Source of the DNA: Oceanobacillus bengalensis
Lineage (GTDB): Bacteria > Bacillota > Bacilli > Bacillales > Amphibacillaceae
DNA length: 64,000 nt
Reading direction: 5' to 3'
Assembly: GCF_003628445.1 (NCBI RefSeq)
Contig: NZ_RBZO01000012.1
Location: 1-64,000 of the forward strand
This document shows, one piece after another, positions 47,296 through 56,241 of this stretch (within the stretch, counting starts at the first letter, position 1; every line of letters begins with the position of its first letter). Position numbers and translations under genes: made by a program. The notes below the pieces were generated by a model. That model saw nothing but the letters and a program-made list of their open reading frames with translations, searched no databases and was not told the DNA's origin.

Positions 47296-48462
47296 TCACC
47301 AAGCAATCTTTCCCATTATCACTGATTTCTCCGCTCCTGTGGCAGCTGGCAAATTATTCGTCCTTTTGTTAAAACATTGATAGCCAAGGAGAGCAAATAC
47401 CATTGCCTCTTTTGCATCTGCAGGCATACCATATTCATCTGTTTTTTTAAAATCGATATCGTTGGGCAAATAAGATTTAATCATATTCATTAATGTGTGA
47501 TTAAATCCACCTCCGCCACTGATTAATACTTCTTTTATCTCACCAGGCTCTATATATCTATTAATTTCGTTAACAATTGACTTTGCTGTTAGTGCTGTAA
47601 TCGTTGCTATTTTATCCGTATCACGTAACTTGAGGTTCGCTGCTTCATGCCATAATTTTGTAGCATACGCTTTTCCAAACATCTCTCTTCCCGTACTTTT
47701 TGGAGGTTGAAGCTTGTAATGGGGATGCTCTAATAGTTCTTTAAGCCAAGCATCATTAACTTCCCCTTTGGATGCTAGTTTTCCATCTCTATCATAAGTT
47801 TGATTTCCGTTCGTAACCCATTCTACAAAAGCGTCAATTAGCATATTCCCTGGCCCAGTATCAAAAGCATAAATATCTGTTTTCGCACAATTTTTAGGTA
47901 GGGTGGTAATATTCGAAATGCCACCTATATTTACCAATACTCTCCCATAATTCTTTTCACGGAACAACATATAATCAGCGTACGGAACTAAAGGCGCGCC
48001 CTTTCCCCCTGCCGCCATATCTCGTGTCCGGAAGTCACCAATTGTCGTAATCCCTGTACGTTCAGCTATAACACCGATATCTCCAATTTGAAGCGTAGAA
48101 GTAATTTCCCTACCATCTAATAGTTTTGAGTCAGGCTGATGGAAAATTGTCTGACCATGGGAGCTAATAAGTAAAATATCCTTTTGTAATAAACCTGCTT
48201 CTTTAATAACTTGTAGTGAGGCATTAGCAAATAATTCACCTAATAACATATTCATAGAAGAAATGTCCTCAATCCTAGCTTGGTGAGGATCACATAACAT
48301 TAGTATTTGTTCTTTGATGGCGCTAGAATAAGGCAATGTTAAAAAACACAAGAGCTCCATATCAATATTTCCCTCTATGTCCTTTATCTCTACTACCACT
48401 GCATCAATACCATCTAATGATGTTCCAGACATTAGACCAACAACATATTTGGATTGTTTCAT
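47296..48462 (-). CDS. anmK: Anhydro-N-acetylmuramic acid kinase
   Basis: A 388-residue cytoplasmic kinase that opens the anhydro ring of 1,6-anhydroMurNAc and phosphorylates it to MurNAc 6-phosphate. Motifs: GLMSGTSLDGIDAVVV (about residues 9-24), GDFRTRDMAAGGKGAPLVPY (about 146-165), NIGGISNIT and FDTGPGNMLIDAF. Length fits AnmK. It is the last gene of the amino-sugar operon; its product is the MurQ substrate. Its presence suggests the cell meets anhydro-muropeptides made by lytic transglycosylases. Start ATG follows AAAGGAAA. Confidence 0.95.
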   Translation of the reverse strand: MKQSKYVVGLMSGTSLDGIDAVVVEIKDIEGNIDMELLCFLTLPYSSAIKEQILMLCDPHQARIEDISSMNMLLGELFANASLQVIKEAGLLQKDILLISSHGQTIFHQPDSKLLDGREITSTLQIGDIGVIAERTGITTIGDFRTRDMAAGGKGAPLVPYADYMLFREKNYGRVLVNIGGISNITTLPKNCAKTDIYAFDTGPGNMLIDAFVEWVTNGNQTYDRDGKLASKGEVNDAWLKELLEHPHYKLQPPKSTGREMFGKAYATKLWHEAANLKLRDTDKIATITALTAKSIVNEINRYIEPGEIKEVLISGGGGFNHTLMNMIKSYLPNDIDFKKTDEYGMPADAKEAMVFALLGYQCFNKRTNNLPAATGAEKSVIMGKIAW

Positions 48463-48488
48463 GATATTTCCTTTCTAAAAGAGATTTA

Positions 48489-49535
48489 TTAAAAGTATGA
48501 TCGTATTAAATTATGTAATCTTGGTCTTAATCTTAAGATATGCGGATGTCTTCCAAAATGAACTCGATTCGTTAATAGAATCACGTGTAAATCTATCTCC
48601 GGATCGAACCAGATACTTGTACCCGTAAAACCTGTATGTCCATAAGATTCATTTGAAAATAAATCACCACAAGAGGATAATGTTGGACTGTTTAATATCC
48701 ATCCTAAACCTCGATATTCGCTATCAAACGGAGTATAGTTTCTTCTCGATAAATTTAAAACAGCTTCAGATAAAATTCGCTTCCCTTTAAAAACACCATC
48801 ATTTTCTATCATAGAAGCATAGTTTTGTAAGTCATGAAGGGTAGAAAACAAACCTGCATGACCACTAATGCCCCCCATTGATTCCGTATTATCATCATGC
48901 ACAATACCATGCTTATAATCATTTCGTTTCTCACTAAACTCTGTTGCCGCATACCGTTCCCGTTCAAATGTTGGATTAAATCCCGTGTCGAACATCTCTA
49001 GTGGTTTAAGGAACTCTTTCTCAAGAAAATGTGCAAATGTATCGCCTGTTACTGTTTCAATCACCTTATACAAAGTAATTAATCCCAAATCACTATAAAC
49101 CACTTTGGTTCCGCTTTCATATTCAAGCGATTGCTCATAGATTCTTTCTAAAATCTGATTGGTAGACAGATTTTCCAAGTAATATTGTTTATGTGCAGGT
49201 AACCCTGATGTATGGGTTAATAAATGTCTGATTGTAATATCTTGCTTCCCATTGTGAGCAAATTCTGGTAAAAAGTAACCGATTGAATCATCTAATCTAA
49301 CATCCCCACTTTCTATTAGTCTTAAAATAGCAGGTAATGTTCCAACTACTTTGGTAAGAGAAGCTAAATCAAACACTGTATCTATTTTTATTGGTGCCTT
49401 TTCAGGATAGACAACCCTATTTCCTACAATTTCTTCTACTATAATCTCGCCTTTATAGGATATACTCAGTGCAGCGCCAGGAATGTGTTCTAGATCAATT
49501 TCCTTTTGGAAAAAATTAAGTATTTTTCCCCTCAT
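48489..49535 (-). CDS. Serine hydrolase (beta-lactamase fold), AmiE/YbbE-like
   Basis: A 348-residue serine hydrolase of the class C beta-lactamase/esterase fold. The SxxK motif SLTK is at about residue 60, the Tyr motif YSDLG near 148 and the HTG-type motif GHTGFTG near 292. Bacillus subtilis YbbE (AmiE), which cuts peptides off MurNAc, belongs to this fold and the same gene neighbourhood. Unlike AmiE, no signal peptide is seen: the protein starts MRGKILNFFQKEID. It may remove peptide or lactyl-linked groups inside the cell; function by context only. Confidence 0.85.
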   Translation of the reverse strand: MRGKILNFFQKEIDLEHIPGAALSISYKGEIIVEEIVGNRVVYPEKAPIKIDTVFDLASLTKVVGTLPAILRLIESGDVRLDDSIGYFLPEFAHNGKQDITIRHLLTHTSGLPAHKQYYLENLSTNQILERIYEQSLEYESGTKVVYSDLGLITLYKVIETVTGDTFAHFLEKEFLKPLEMFDTGFNPTFERERYAATEFSEKRNDYKHGIVHDDNTESMGGISGHAGLFSTLHDLQNYASMIENDGVFKGKRILSEAVLNLSRRNYTPFDSEYRGLGWILNSPTLSSCGDLFSNESYGHTGFTGTSIWFDPEIDLHVILLTNRVHFGRHPHILRLRPRLHNLIRSYF

Positions 49536-49555
49536 AATAAATATCCTCCTTTAAA

Positions 49556-50506
49556 TTATACGTCCTTTTCATACGTATCATAGCTGTTACAAATCTTAAA
49601 ACCTAATTTATTATAGAATGTTACCAATCCCGTCCAATCTATTAATATAGAATGAATATTTCTATTTCGTAAATAGGCAATCGCCGCTTCTACAATGAAC
49701 AATCCATAACCGTGCTTGCGCTCATTTGAATCAATGCCTAACGGTCCAATACCTCCGAGTTCTCCTTCATAAAGCGGTGCCCAATATACATTTTGGGCAA
49801 TGACAGGGGATTTAGAATCGTTTATTCGACAAAATCCAATAATTTGTTTCTCCCTTTTTAGCACGACAAATTCCCTACCAGTACCACCCTTTTGAAAATA
49901 CTGTTTGGCCTCATATTCCCATCTACCTGGAAAACAACGATGCATAAAATTTAGAAATTGACCTTTTTCTTCTATATTTAAAAGTGATACTTCTACGCCT
50001 TCTTTAATAGGAATAGACATGTTTTCTTTATGATAATGGTTATCCAAATCGAACTCTTTTCCATTCAGTTTATATCCATGTTTTGTAAACCACTTTTTAG
50101 TATATTCATATTGCGTTGGAATACCAGGAAAGTAATGCCATGCATCCTTTCCGAGTATTATTCGAGTTATACCATGTTCTTTTAGTTTCGATTCTGCATG
50201 ATGTAGTAATGTAGCTCCTATTCCCTGATTTCGATAAGAACTATCTACTAATAATACTTGAATCCAGCCCATATCTTTCCCAATACCAACATCTATGTCA
50301 TCCTGCCATTTTTTTGTTACAACAAATCCAATTACATGATTGTGATCATTAACTACTATGAGAGAGCCAGCATTGAAAACGTTAATATCATAAAAGCTAT
50401 TTTGTATAAGAAGTTCATCACGCATTGGAAAGTCTTTTCCTAATTCTTGATTCCATAATGCAACCACTTCTTCTAATCTTTCAATATTCCAAGCAATGTA
50501 TTGCAT
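49556..50506 (-). CDS. Double GNAT-family N-acetyltransferase
   Basis: A 316-residue protein with two GNAT folds in tandem. The first half has an acetyl-CoA site around VDSSYRNQGIGATLLHHAES (about residues 91-110), the second around IDSNERKHGYGLFIVEAAIA (about 255-274). Substrate unknown. The position between the AmiE-like hydrolase and a MurK-like kinase suggests an amino-sugar or muropeptide amine. Bacillus subtilis has a GNAT gene, ybbJ, next to murQ. A second such protein is at 52497-53444. Confidence 0.85.
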   Translation of the reverse strand: MQYIAWNIERLEEVVALWNQELGKDFPMRDELLIQNSFYDINVFNAGSLIVVNDHNHVIGFVVTKKWQDDIDVGIGKDMGWIQVLLVDSSYRNQGIGATLLHHAESKLKEHGITRIILGKDAWHYFPGIPTQYEYTKKWFTKHGYKLNGKEFDLDNHYHKENMSIPIKEGVEVSLLNIEEKGQFLNFMHRCFPGRWEYEAKQYFQKGGTGREFVVLKREKQIIGFCRINDSKSPVIAQNVYWAPLYEGELGGIGPLGIDSNERKHGYGLFIVEAAIAYLRNRNIHSILIDWTGLVTFYNKLGFKICNSYDTYEKDV

Positions 50507-50578
50507 AAATTCACTCCTTTGTCTCTTTATTTCCTTTTAAAGTAACTGTACTTTTATCTTTTACAGAAAACATTTCTT

Positions 50579-51544
50579 CTATAAACGATTACTAAATTTC
50601 CCAGAGAAATGATTCTCAATCTCTATTCCTTCTTCTTTTAACGCAGCAATTACAGCACCACCTACGGGTTCCATCTCTGGTTTTATTAACTGTACTTTCA
50701 GTTGCTTCTCTAAAAAGACCAGTTCCATTGTATCCTGAAATAGATCGAATCTATTAAATAGACCACCTGTTAAAACAACTGGAACGGCTTCTCCTACTAT
50801 AAACATCTTTTTACACAAATACGAAATCGATTCGGCCATATGTACCGCATTATGATGAATGATTTTTTGAGCGACAGGATCACCATTGTCTGCAGCTTTC
50901 ATCACAAGTTTACTTAAGAATGCAATTGTCTCTTTCAAATTTTTAGCGCGATAGATTGTTTGAATGGCATCTGGTAATGAAGTTACCTGAAAATGATCAA
51001 GAAACAATTGATGTAACTCCGTTGTATCTCCAAGACCATCATGAGCCAAAAAAGCCGCTTCTAACCCCTGACTTCCAAGTGCATATCCGCTACCCTTTTC
51101 CCCTAATAAGTAACCCCAGCCACCGACTCGATTGAGAACACCATTTTCTCCCAATCCTAAGGTGATTGAACCAGTACCAGCAATTTGGACGATTCCTGCG
51201 TTTCCTAAAGTACCTGAATATAATGCCGTTATTGCATCATGATTTACGGTAACGTTTATGGAATCAGGCACGAGCGCACTGATTAACTCCTTCATATCCT
51301 TCCTTGCAGTTGGATGGCCCACCCCTGACATGCCAGCATATACCCTTCTCACTTTCAAATATAGTTCCCCACTCTGTATTTTCAATGATTGAAATAATTC
51401 TGCAATTTCATTTCTAAGGTCAGCATCTAATACACTATTGGGATTGGATGCCCCTACTATAGTCTCAGCTATAATTTCTCCATTCGAATTCGCAAGTACA
51501 CCTTTTGTTTTTGTTCCGCCTCCATCAATTCCAATTACATACAT
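50579..51544 (-). CDS. BadF/BadG-type N-acetylhexosamine kinase (MurK-like)
   Basis: A 321-residue ATP-dependent sugar kinase. The phosphate-binding start is GIDGGGTKTKGVLA (about residues 4-17), followed by GASNPNSV (about 31-38), the phosphate-2 site AGTGSITLGL (about 122-131) and GGWGYLLGEKGSGYALG (about 140-156). Clostridial MurK, which phosphorylates both MurNAc and GlcNAc, belongs to this family. In an operon that imports sugars by an ABC system, such a kinase is needed to make the MurNAc 6-phosphate used by MurQ. That role is inference. A hairpin separates it from the upstream regulator gene. Confidence 0.9.
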   Translation of the reverse strand: MYVIGIDGGGTKTKGVLANSNGEIIAETIVGASNPNSVLDADLRNEIAELFQSLKIQSGELYLKVRRVYAGMSGVGHPTARKDMKELISALVPDSINVTVNHDAITALYSGTLGNAGIVQIAGTGSITLGLGENGVLNRVGGWGYLLGEKGSGYALGSQGLEAAFLAHDGLGDTTELHQLFLDHFQVTSLPDAIQTIYRAKNLKETIAFLSKLVMKAADNGDPVAQKIIHHNAVHMAESISYLCKKMFIVGEAVPVVLTGGLFNRFDLFQDTMELVFLEKQLKVQLIKPEMEPVGGAVIAALKEEGIEIENHFSGKFSNRL

Positions 51545-51571
51545 TTAAAATCCCCCACTCTACTACACGAA

Positions 51572-51599
51572 AGGGCCAACCCACACACGAGTTAGCCCT
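51572..51599 (-). terminator. Hairpin after the RpiR gene, possible attenuator
   Basis: AGGGCTAAC and GTTGGCCCT form an 8-9-bp stem, followed on the minus strand by TTCGTG. It may reduce expression of the four downstream genes. Confidence 0.45.
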
Positions 51600-51603
51600 A
51601 ATT

Positions 51604-52476
51604 TTAATTGTTATTTTTCTTACCATTACTCTTTAGAAATTCGATCGCTTCTCGTGTTGCATTCAAATGCATGAGAGTTTCATCATATTGCAGTGATGCT
51701 ACACTCATAAATAAAATATCAATTACTTGCAATTGCGCCATACGAGAAAAGGTAGCACCACTTCGAAACGTCGGCTCCGTTGTTACAGAAATAAATAATT
51801 TGATGTCTGCATACTCTGTCACTTTGTGATTTCCATACTTTGTTAGACTTATCGTACGTACATTTTTACTTCTGGCTAATTGCAATAACTTGGCAACCTC
51901 TATCGTTTCACCAGAGAAGGAAATTCCAACAACAACATCCTCCTCATTTGCATTTGCTATCTGCGTGGCTGCCATGTGTGTGTCAGTATATGCATACGCA
52001 GTTTTATTTATCCGAATAAACTTTTGCTCTGCATCTTGTGCAATAATACCTGAAGCTCCTATTCCAATAAAGTGAATTCTTCTTGCATTTCTTAACACTT
52101 GTACAGCCTTTTCTACTTCATCTACATTTATTAAATCGGCCGTTTTACGAATGGTTTGTATCGTATTATTTGTCATTTTTTCGATAACGGACCGTAATGG
52201 TTCATTGGGCTCAATATCACTGAATTCAGGAGTATTCTTCTTCTGAAGGTCTCCTGCTATTCGTAGCTTCAAATCCTGGAATCCGTTTAAATTTAATGAT
52301 TTACAAAGTCTTATTACTGCCGCACCACTGGTTGAACTTCTCGTTCCGAGTTCCTTTGCAGTTAGCGAAATAGCTTCCTGTGGATTTTGAATTATATAGG
52401 TAGCTATTTTCTTCTCAGATGGAGGCAAAAAAGATAGCATTTCAGAAAGTATGACGATACCTCCAGAAGTTGACAT
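51604..52476 (-). CDS. RpiR-family regulator (MurR-like)
   Basis: A 290-residue regulator with an N-terminal RpiR helix-turn-helix (about residues 1-77, with LTAKELGTRSSTSGAAVIRL) and a C-terminal SIS sugar-phosphate domain (about 105-285, with IHFIGIGASGIIAQDAEQKF). In Bacillus subtilis MurR senses MurNAc 6-phosphate and represses the mur genes. Here it lies inside the operon between a GNAT gene and the kinase gene. The related remnant at 41560-41754 suggests that a second regulator once existed near nagB. Operator not identified. Confidence 0.92.
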   Translation of the reverse strand: MSTSGGIVILSEMLSFLPPSEKKIATYIIQNPQEAISLTAKELGTRSSTSGAAVIRLCKSLNLNGFQDLKLRIAGDLQKKNTPEFSDIEPNEPLRSVIEKMTNNTIQTIRKTADLINVDEVEKAVQVLRNARRIHFIGIGASGIIAQDAEQKFIRINKTAYAYTDTHMAATQIANANEEDVVVGISFSGETIEVAKLLQLARSKNVRTISLTKYGNHKVTEYADIKLFISVTTEPTFRSGATFSRMAQLQVIDILFMSVASLQYDETLMHLNATREAIEFLKSNGKKNNN

Positions 52477-52496
52477 GATATCAGCTCATTTCTTTA

Positions 52497-53444
52497 TTAA
52501 ATATCCTTCTTCATTACATGAAAGGTTCGAGTAATCTCAAATCCTGTGTTTTTATATAGATAGCCTGCATTTGTTTTTTCTCCAGTCCATAAGAACCAAG
52601 CACCATGCAAACTTTCAGCTTTCATCTGCTGTAAGCATAAGTTTAATAGAATCTTTCCTAATTTTTTCCCTTGTTGTTCTAGATCTACACCAAATGGTCC
52701 AAATCGATCAGGGACGCCTTCATAACCACCGAAGATACAAAATCCTACCACTTTATTTTCATGTCTTGCAACAAGAATTCTCTCCATCGGCAATCCTTGA
52801 AGAACCCCTTCACGTATTGCTCTACCCCAATCAGGATTAAATACTACATTCGCAAATTGAATGACTTCATATAGATCCTTATCTTCTGCTAAAGAAAACG
52901 TATACCCCTCTGACTCTCTTAACTTCACAAGTTCTTTTATTTCATTAGATAAACGAAAATCAACTAAGTTTCTATCCATTGCTATTGGTGAATAAAGTTT
53001 AGCAAATCCTTGCGATATTAGAAATTGATATGCTTCAGGGTAGGATTCTTCATCAATTCCTGGCATGATGTAATTTGGTGCATAGGAAGCAAAAAATACA
53101 TTTTTTCTTCCTTTCTCTTTCAGGAAACCTACCGCTTCATCCATAAGTTGTTTTCCAACACCCGTTTTCCGGTAATCCTCAGATACAAAGAAGAAAGGGA
53201 TCCAGCCGTTATCGGGTTCTAAATCGGTTTCGAACATTGGTAATTGTCTTCGAACAGCGTATACAACTCCAACTAATTGTTCCTTATCAAATGCCAAACG
53301 CATTCCTTCAGGATCAAAATTAGCATCCAATAATACTAGATTACGAAACCGTTTTGAAGTGATTGGATCCTTCCATAAAGTTTTATTCCAAAGGTCAACA
53401 ATTTGTTTCTCATCACCGGAATGATAGTATCTGTATGTAAACAT
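52497..53444 (-). CDS. Double GNAT-family N-acetyltransferase
   Basis: A 315-residue tandem GNAT protein similar in length and plan to the one at 49556-50506. The first acetyl-CoA site is around VSEDYRKTGVGKQLMDEAVG (about residues 88-107) and the second around VDLEQQGKKLGKILLNLCLQ. It begins two bases after the murQ stop, with GGAGG inside the end of murQ, so it is translationally coupled to murQ. An amine-bearing amino sugar is a reasonable substrate but unproven. Confidence 0.85.
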   Translation of the reverse strand: MFTYRYYHSGDEKQIVDLWNKTLWKDPITSKRFRNLVLLDANFDPEGMRLAFDKEQLVGVVYAVRRQLPMFETDLEPDNGWIPFFFVSEDYRKTGVGKQLMDEAVGFLKEKGRKNVFFASYAPNYIMPGIDEESYPEAYQFLISQGFAKLYSPIAMDRNLVDFRLSNEIKELVKLRESEGYTFSLAEDKDLYEVIQFANVVFNPDWGRAIREGVLQGLPMERILVARHENKVVGFCIFGGYEGVPDRFGPFGVDLEQQGKKLGKILLNLCLQQMKAESLHGAWFLWTGEKTNAGYLYKNTGFEITRTFHVMKKDI

Positions 53445-53446
53445 GT

Positions 53447-54361
53447 CTATTGTCCTCCTATATTTGCTAATTCGATTGCCTTTCTGACAAACCCATTCGC
53501 TTCTGTGATATATTGTTTCGCTTCCTCAAGTGAAACTCCTGTTTTAATCATTATGATGGCGGGCTTCACCTCATATTTTGTCTTCTCTAAAATCTCTTCC
53601 GCTTTTTGATTTGGTACATGAGTAATGATTGATACAATGTTTTTAGCTCTTTCCTTTAATTTCAAATTACTAACCTTTAAATCTACCATTAGATTTTCAT
53701 AAACTTTACCGATTTTTATCATTGTTGTAGTTGTAATCATGTTTAGTATAAGCTTGTGAGCGGTAGCTGCTTTCATCCTTGTAGAGCCTGTCAAAACTTC
53801 TGGACCAGTAATAACCTCTATAGGAATATCAGCATATTTACTAATAACAGAATCCTTATTACTTGTAAGACTAACTGTGCTTGCACCAATCTTTTGCGCG
53901 TATTTTAACGCTCCAGAAACATATGGTGTTCTTCCACTCGCAGCTATTCCAACTACAACATCAAGTTCGGTTACATTTCTTTCATGTAAATCCAGTGCTC
54001 CTAGCTCTTCATCATCCTCTGCCCCTTCAACTGCTTTCTCAATAGCCTTTATACCACCAGCCATTACTGCCTGTACGAGTTCTGGAGGCGTACTATAAGT
54101 TGGAGGACATTCCACAGCATCAAGAATTCCAATTCTTCCGCTTGTTCCAGCCCCAACGTAAAATAGTCTTCCACCTTGTTTTATTGCATGATAAACCGTA
54201 TCGACCGCTAATTCAATTTGAGGCAAAACCTTCTGAACACTTTCAGCAACGGTCATATCTTCCTTATTAATTGTTTCTAAGACTTCTAATGTAGACAATG
54301 CATCTATATTAGTGGAATCTATATTTCTCATTTCAGTTGTCAATGTTGATAATTTATTCAT
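53447..54361 (-). CDS. murQ: N-acetylmuramic acid 6-phosphate etherase
   Basis: A 304-residue SIS-domain enzyme that splits the lactyl ether of MurNAc 6-phosphate, giving GlcNAc 6-phosphate and D-lactate. The signature [20 protein letters not shown] (about residues 63-82) with the catalytic Glu in ECPPTYS directly after is diagnostic, as is [18 protein letters not shown] (about 190-207). Length is standard. It sits between namZ (12 bases) and a GNAT gene. Its presence fixes the operon as muramic-acid use. Confidence 0.97.
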   Translation of the reverse strand: MNKLSTLTTEMRNIDSTNIDALSTLEVLETINKEDMTVAESVQKVLPQIELAVDTVYHAIKQGGRLFYVGAGTSGRIGILDAVECPPTYSTPPELVQAVMAGGIKAIEKAVEGAEDDEELGALDLHERNVTELDVVVGIAASGRTPYVSGALKYAQKIGASTVSLTSNKDSVISKYADIPIEVITGPEVLTGSTRMKAATAHKLILNMITTTTMIKIGKVYENLMVDLKVSNLKLKERAKNIVSIITHVPNQKAEEILEKTKYEVKPAIIMIKTGVSLEEAKQYITEANGFVRKAIELANIGGQ

Positions 54362-54373
54362 TTATTATCCATC

Positions 54374-55522
54374 CTATTTGTATAAGTGATATGGTTCTTT
54401 AAATTGTTGAAAGTAATCCACTTGTTGATTACAAGAAGTTAAGAATTCTTCCACTGAACCCTCCAATATTTTACCTTTCAATTCTTTCGTTCCTGCTAAT
54501 AGATCAAAGAAATACTTTTCATTTTCGTTTTTCAAAAAGCTAAAATCATTTGAATACATTTCGGCGATTGTCTCTAGTAAGATTAGCCCTGCTTCTAATG
54601 AGTGTAATTCTTTACGATCTACAATATGTAATTGTATACCTCCACAAATTTCATCTTTATGCTTTTGATAGGTAGGAATAAACGATGTTGGACGTGCTAA
54701 AACACCGGTGACATTTTTTTGATTAAATGCCTTTGCTAGCTTCTGACCATCAATAAACGGTGCCCCTACTTGTTCGAATGGTCTTGTAGTTCCTCTTCCT
54801 TCAGATAAATTCGTTCCTTCTATTAAACAAGTACCTGGATAAAGTATATTCATATCAATATTGGTTGTATTTGGAGATGGTGGTACCCAAAACAGTCCCG
54901 TCTCATCATAATACATATTTCGCTTCCAACCTTGCATCGGAATAACGGTTAATTCACAGTTATAACCAAATTCATGTTTATACATTAAAGCCAGTTCTGC
55001 CACTGTCATACCATGCCTGTTCGGTATTGGAAGTAACCCAACAAACGAGCGGACTTCCTCCTCAACTAAATTACCTTCCATCTTTTCACCAGAAACTGGG
55101 TTCGGTCTATCTAGTACGACAAAGTGTTTCCCATTTTCAGCGCAAGCTTCCATCACATAGGCCATGGTATAAATAAATGTATAATACCTAGCACCAATAT
55201 CCTGTAAATCAAATACGACAACATCTACTGCTTCTAACATATCATTACTAGGTTTTCGTGTGGCTCCATATAAACTATATACTGGTAGTCCAGTATAAGA
55301 ATCTATCATTGAATCTACTTTTTCTCCTTCTTTTGCATCACCGCGTATCCCATGTTCTGGTGCATATAATGCTGTTAGTAAAATATCTGGATGCCTGTGA
55401 AATAGATCAATGGACGGTATCAATTTGCCATTTACACCAGTCATATTTGTTACGAGACCTACACGTTTTCCCTTAAATTGCTTATATTCATATTCTAAGA
55501 AAATATCTAGTCCGAGCTTCAT
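54374..55522 (-). CDS. namZ: Exo-beta-N-acetylmuramidase NamZ (DUF1343, GH171)
   Basis: A 382-residue protein of the family whose Bacillus subtilis member (YbbC) removes MurNAc from the non-reducing end of peptidoglycan fragments. Characteristic stretches: APEHGIRGDAKEGEKVDS, FDLQDIGARYYTFIYTMAY, VLDRPNPVSGEKMEGN and EGTNLSEGRGTTRPFEQVGA. Unlike Bacillus subtilis NamZ it has no signal peptide: it starts MKLGLDIFLEYEYKQF. It should thus act in the cytoplasm on imported MurNAc-GlcNAc. Its start overlaps the YesL-like stop by four bases (ATGA). Confidence 0.93.
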   Translation of the reverse strand: MKLGLDIFLEYEYKQFKGKRVGLVTNMTGVNGKLIPSIDLFHRHPDILLTALYAPEHGIRGDAKEGEKVDSMIDSYTGLPVYSLYGATRKPSNDMLEAVDVVVFDLQDIGARYYTFIYTMAYVMEACAENGKHFVVLDRPNPVSGEKMEGNLVEEEVRSFVGLLPIPNRHGMTVAELALMYKHEFGYNCELTVIPMQGWKRNMYYDETGLFWVPPSPNTTNIDMNILYPGTCLIEGTNLSEGRGTTRPFEQVGAPFIDGQKLAKAFNQKNVTGVLARPTSFIPTYQKHKDEICGGIQLHIVDRKELHSLEAGLILLETIAEMYSNDFSFLKNENEKYFFDLLAGTKELKGKILEGSVEEFLTSCNQQVDYFQQFKEPYHLYK

Positions 55523-56148
55523 TCGACACCACCTGCTTGAAATTCATGTCTTGGGAAGGATTTGCTTGCAATCCACATTAATACGACACTTGCAAGGCTA
55601 CCACTTATAAAAATCCATAAAACTGGTAACATACTTAGTACAACATATAGTAAGTAACTTCCAACAATTATCATAATTGTGTTTAAAGGTTTTCCAATAA
55701 CTAAAATAATTGCTTGTTTCAGATATTCCAATGTCTTAAAATCGAAATGAACATACATAGGAAAAATGTACAAAACAGCTGCAAAATAAATAAATAAAGC
55801 AAAAATGATAAAGAAAGCTAAAAAGGACAGTAACACATGTTCGGAGTTTTGAAAAAATCGTAAATCAACATATAATAGAATTCCTACTAATGCCGATATA
55901 AAACCTATGATATTCGTTTGTAGAAAGCCTGTTTTATATGTTTTCCAAAACGTCTTAAAAACTGGAATTTCAGTTTCCCCAAAAACCCATTTTCGTGCAA
56001 CTGCAAACATTGCCGCAGTTGCTGGAAAAAAACCAAAGGCAACCAACCCTAACAATGAGAAAACAATCCACAATGCATTAAGATAAATCAATTTCATTAT
56101 TCCATTTGAAATGCTATATAATTTCCAAACTACTCCTTCAAGTCCCAT
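55519..56148 (-). CDS. YesL-family (DUF624) membrane protein
   Basis: A 209-residue integral membrane protein with about five helices and the family motif FFPATAAMFAVARKWVFGE (about residues 38-56). It is the second YesL-like protein in the window and, like the first, sits beside a sugar ABC importer, here directly after the binding-protein gene. Function is unknown; the repeated pairing suggests a role tied to oligosaccharide uptake. Translationally coupled to namZ by a four-base overlap. Confidence 0.85.
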   Translation of the reverse strand: MGLEGVVWKLYSISNGIMKLIYLNALWIVFSLLGLVAFGFFPATAAMFAVARKWVFGETEIPVFKTFWKTYKTGFLQTNIIGFISALVGILLYVDLRFFQNSEHVLLSFLAFFIIFALFIYFAAVLYIFPMYVHFDFKTLEYLKQAIILVIGKPLNTIMIIVGSYLLYVVLSMLPVLWIFISGSLASVVLMWIASKSFPRHEFQAGGVE

Positions 56149-56188
56149 GCTTATCGCCTCTTTTTAACTATATTTCGTAATGAATGAA

Positions 56189-56221
56189 GTAGTAACAGCC
56201 CAAAGATTCAGGCTGCACTAC
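56189..56221 (-). other. Hairpin between the binding-protein and YesL-like genes
   Basis: GTAGTGCAGCC and GGCTGTTACTAC form an imperfect stem with a 10-base loop, without a clear U-run. Possible mRNA end-protection element. Confidence 0.4.
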
Positions 56222-56241
56222 TATTAAAATTCTATGTCGAT

